The position numbers were made by a program, and so were the translations under genes. Below, piece after piece: positions 63,857-64,000 of a stretch of 64,000 nt of DNA. The notes beneath the pieces are model-generated. The model was not told the DNA's origin. It saw only the letters and a program-made list of their open reading frames with translations, and searched no databases. Origin of the DNA: an uncultured Duncaniella sp. (GTDB taxonomy: Bacteria; Bacteroidota; Bacteroidia; Bacteroidales; Muribaculaceae). Position 1 is the first letter of the stretch, and each line of letters starts with the position of its first letter. The stretch covers positions 16,099-80,098 of the forward strand of contig CAJTMJ010000016.1 in NCBI GenBank assembly GCA_910577335.1. The letters are read 5' to 3'.

Positions 63857-63887
63857 CAAAATTACGAAAAACTTTTTATTCGTCAAA
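63857..63887 (-). promoter_or_regulatory. Promoter of the DUF1460 gene
   Basis: On the - strand TTTG (63884-63887), a 19-nt spacer and TAATTTTG (63857-63864) followed by GG. The remaining 113 nt to the window end show no gene. Confidence 0.65.
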
Positions 63888-64000
63888 GAAAAGAGTGGGG
63901 GTAGAGGGCTGCAATGTGTAGTTGAAGCTGTAATAAATAGCAATCTCTTTATTATATATAATAGGTGTAGATGGGGTTTTTGTGGGGGTGGAATGGGGGT

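Noticed and set aside
1..64000. tRNA, rRNA, tmRNA or phage genes
   Set aside because: No cloverleaf-like segment, rRNA sequence or phage/transposase protein was recognised in any intergenic region.

Overview
The window is chromosomal DNA of a strictly anaerobic Bacteroidota of the order Bacteroidales. The evidence is a SusC/SusD polysaccharide locus with a hybrid two-component regulator, lipoproteins with acidic residues after the lipobox Cys, a bacterial serine palmitoyltransferase, a methylmalonyl-CoA mutase pair, hybrid cluster protein, and promoters of the Bacteroidota type (TTTG, 19-20 nt, TAnnTTTG) in front of many genes. A gut Muribaculaceae-like genome is plausible, but the family is an inference. 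I saw no rRNA, tRNA, CRISPR, transposase or phage genes.

Layout. 3-5615 (+): a PSD-like pyruvoyl decarboxylase (5' end cut by the window), a GadC-like amino-acid antiporter, an MFS transporter and a DcaP-like porin. This may be a decarboxylation/export system. 5713-11011 (-): Fe-alcohol dehydrogenase and mutA-mutB (succinate to propionate). 11437-34488: a carbohydrate locus. A secreted esterase and a divergent HTCS regulator precede a + strand run of GH43, GH42, GH2, GH29, an SGNH esterase, SusC, SusD, a surface glycan-binding lipoprotein and a BACON-GH5 lipoprotein. The gene set resembles xyloglucan utilisation loci, with surface cleavage by GH5, import by SusCD and periplasmic side-chain removal. 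No GH31 alpha-xylosidase or GH3 beta-glucosidase is present in the window.

34597-44043 (-): a GYF/TM2 membrane protein; the threonine operon thrA, phosphoglycerate-mutase-like gene, thrC (the middle gene probably stands in for homoserine kinase); a NUDIX hydrolase; and a sensor kinase downstream of a secreted protein with two alpha/beta-hydrolase domains. 44103-49440 holds two 192-bp copies of a palindromic repeat, each just after a promoter-like element. Between and around them lie a DUF3237 protein, an AspT-type transporter, hcp and a charged hypothetical protein.

49492-57755: penicillin-binding protein 1A, an SDR oxidoreductase, a LytTR/LytS-type two-component system, and the rplM-rpsI-rpsB-tsf translation operon with a strong promoter, a possibly structured leader and a clear terminator. 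58121-63836: a YitT protein, serine palmitoyltransferase divergent from a membrane acyltransferase, a sigma-54 activator without a receiver domain, and a DUF1460 cell-wall amidase.
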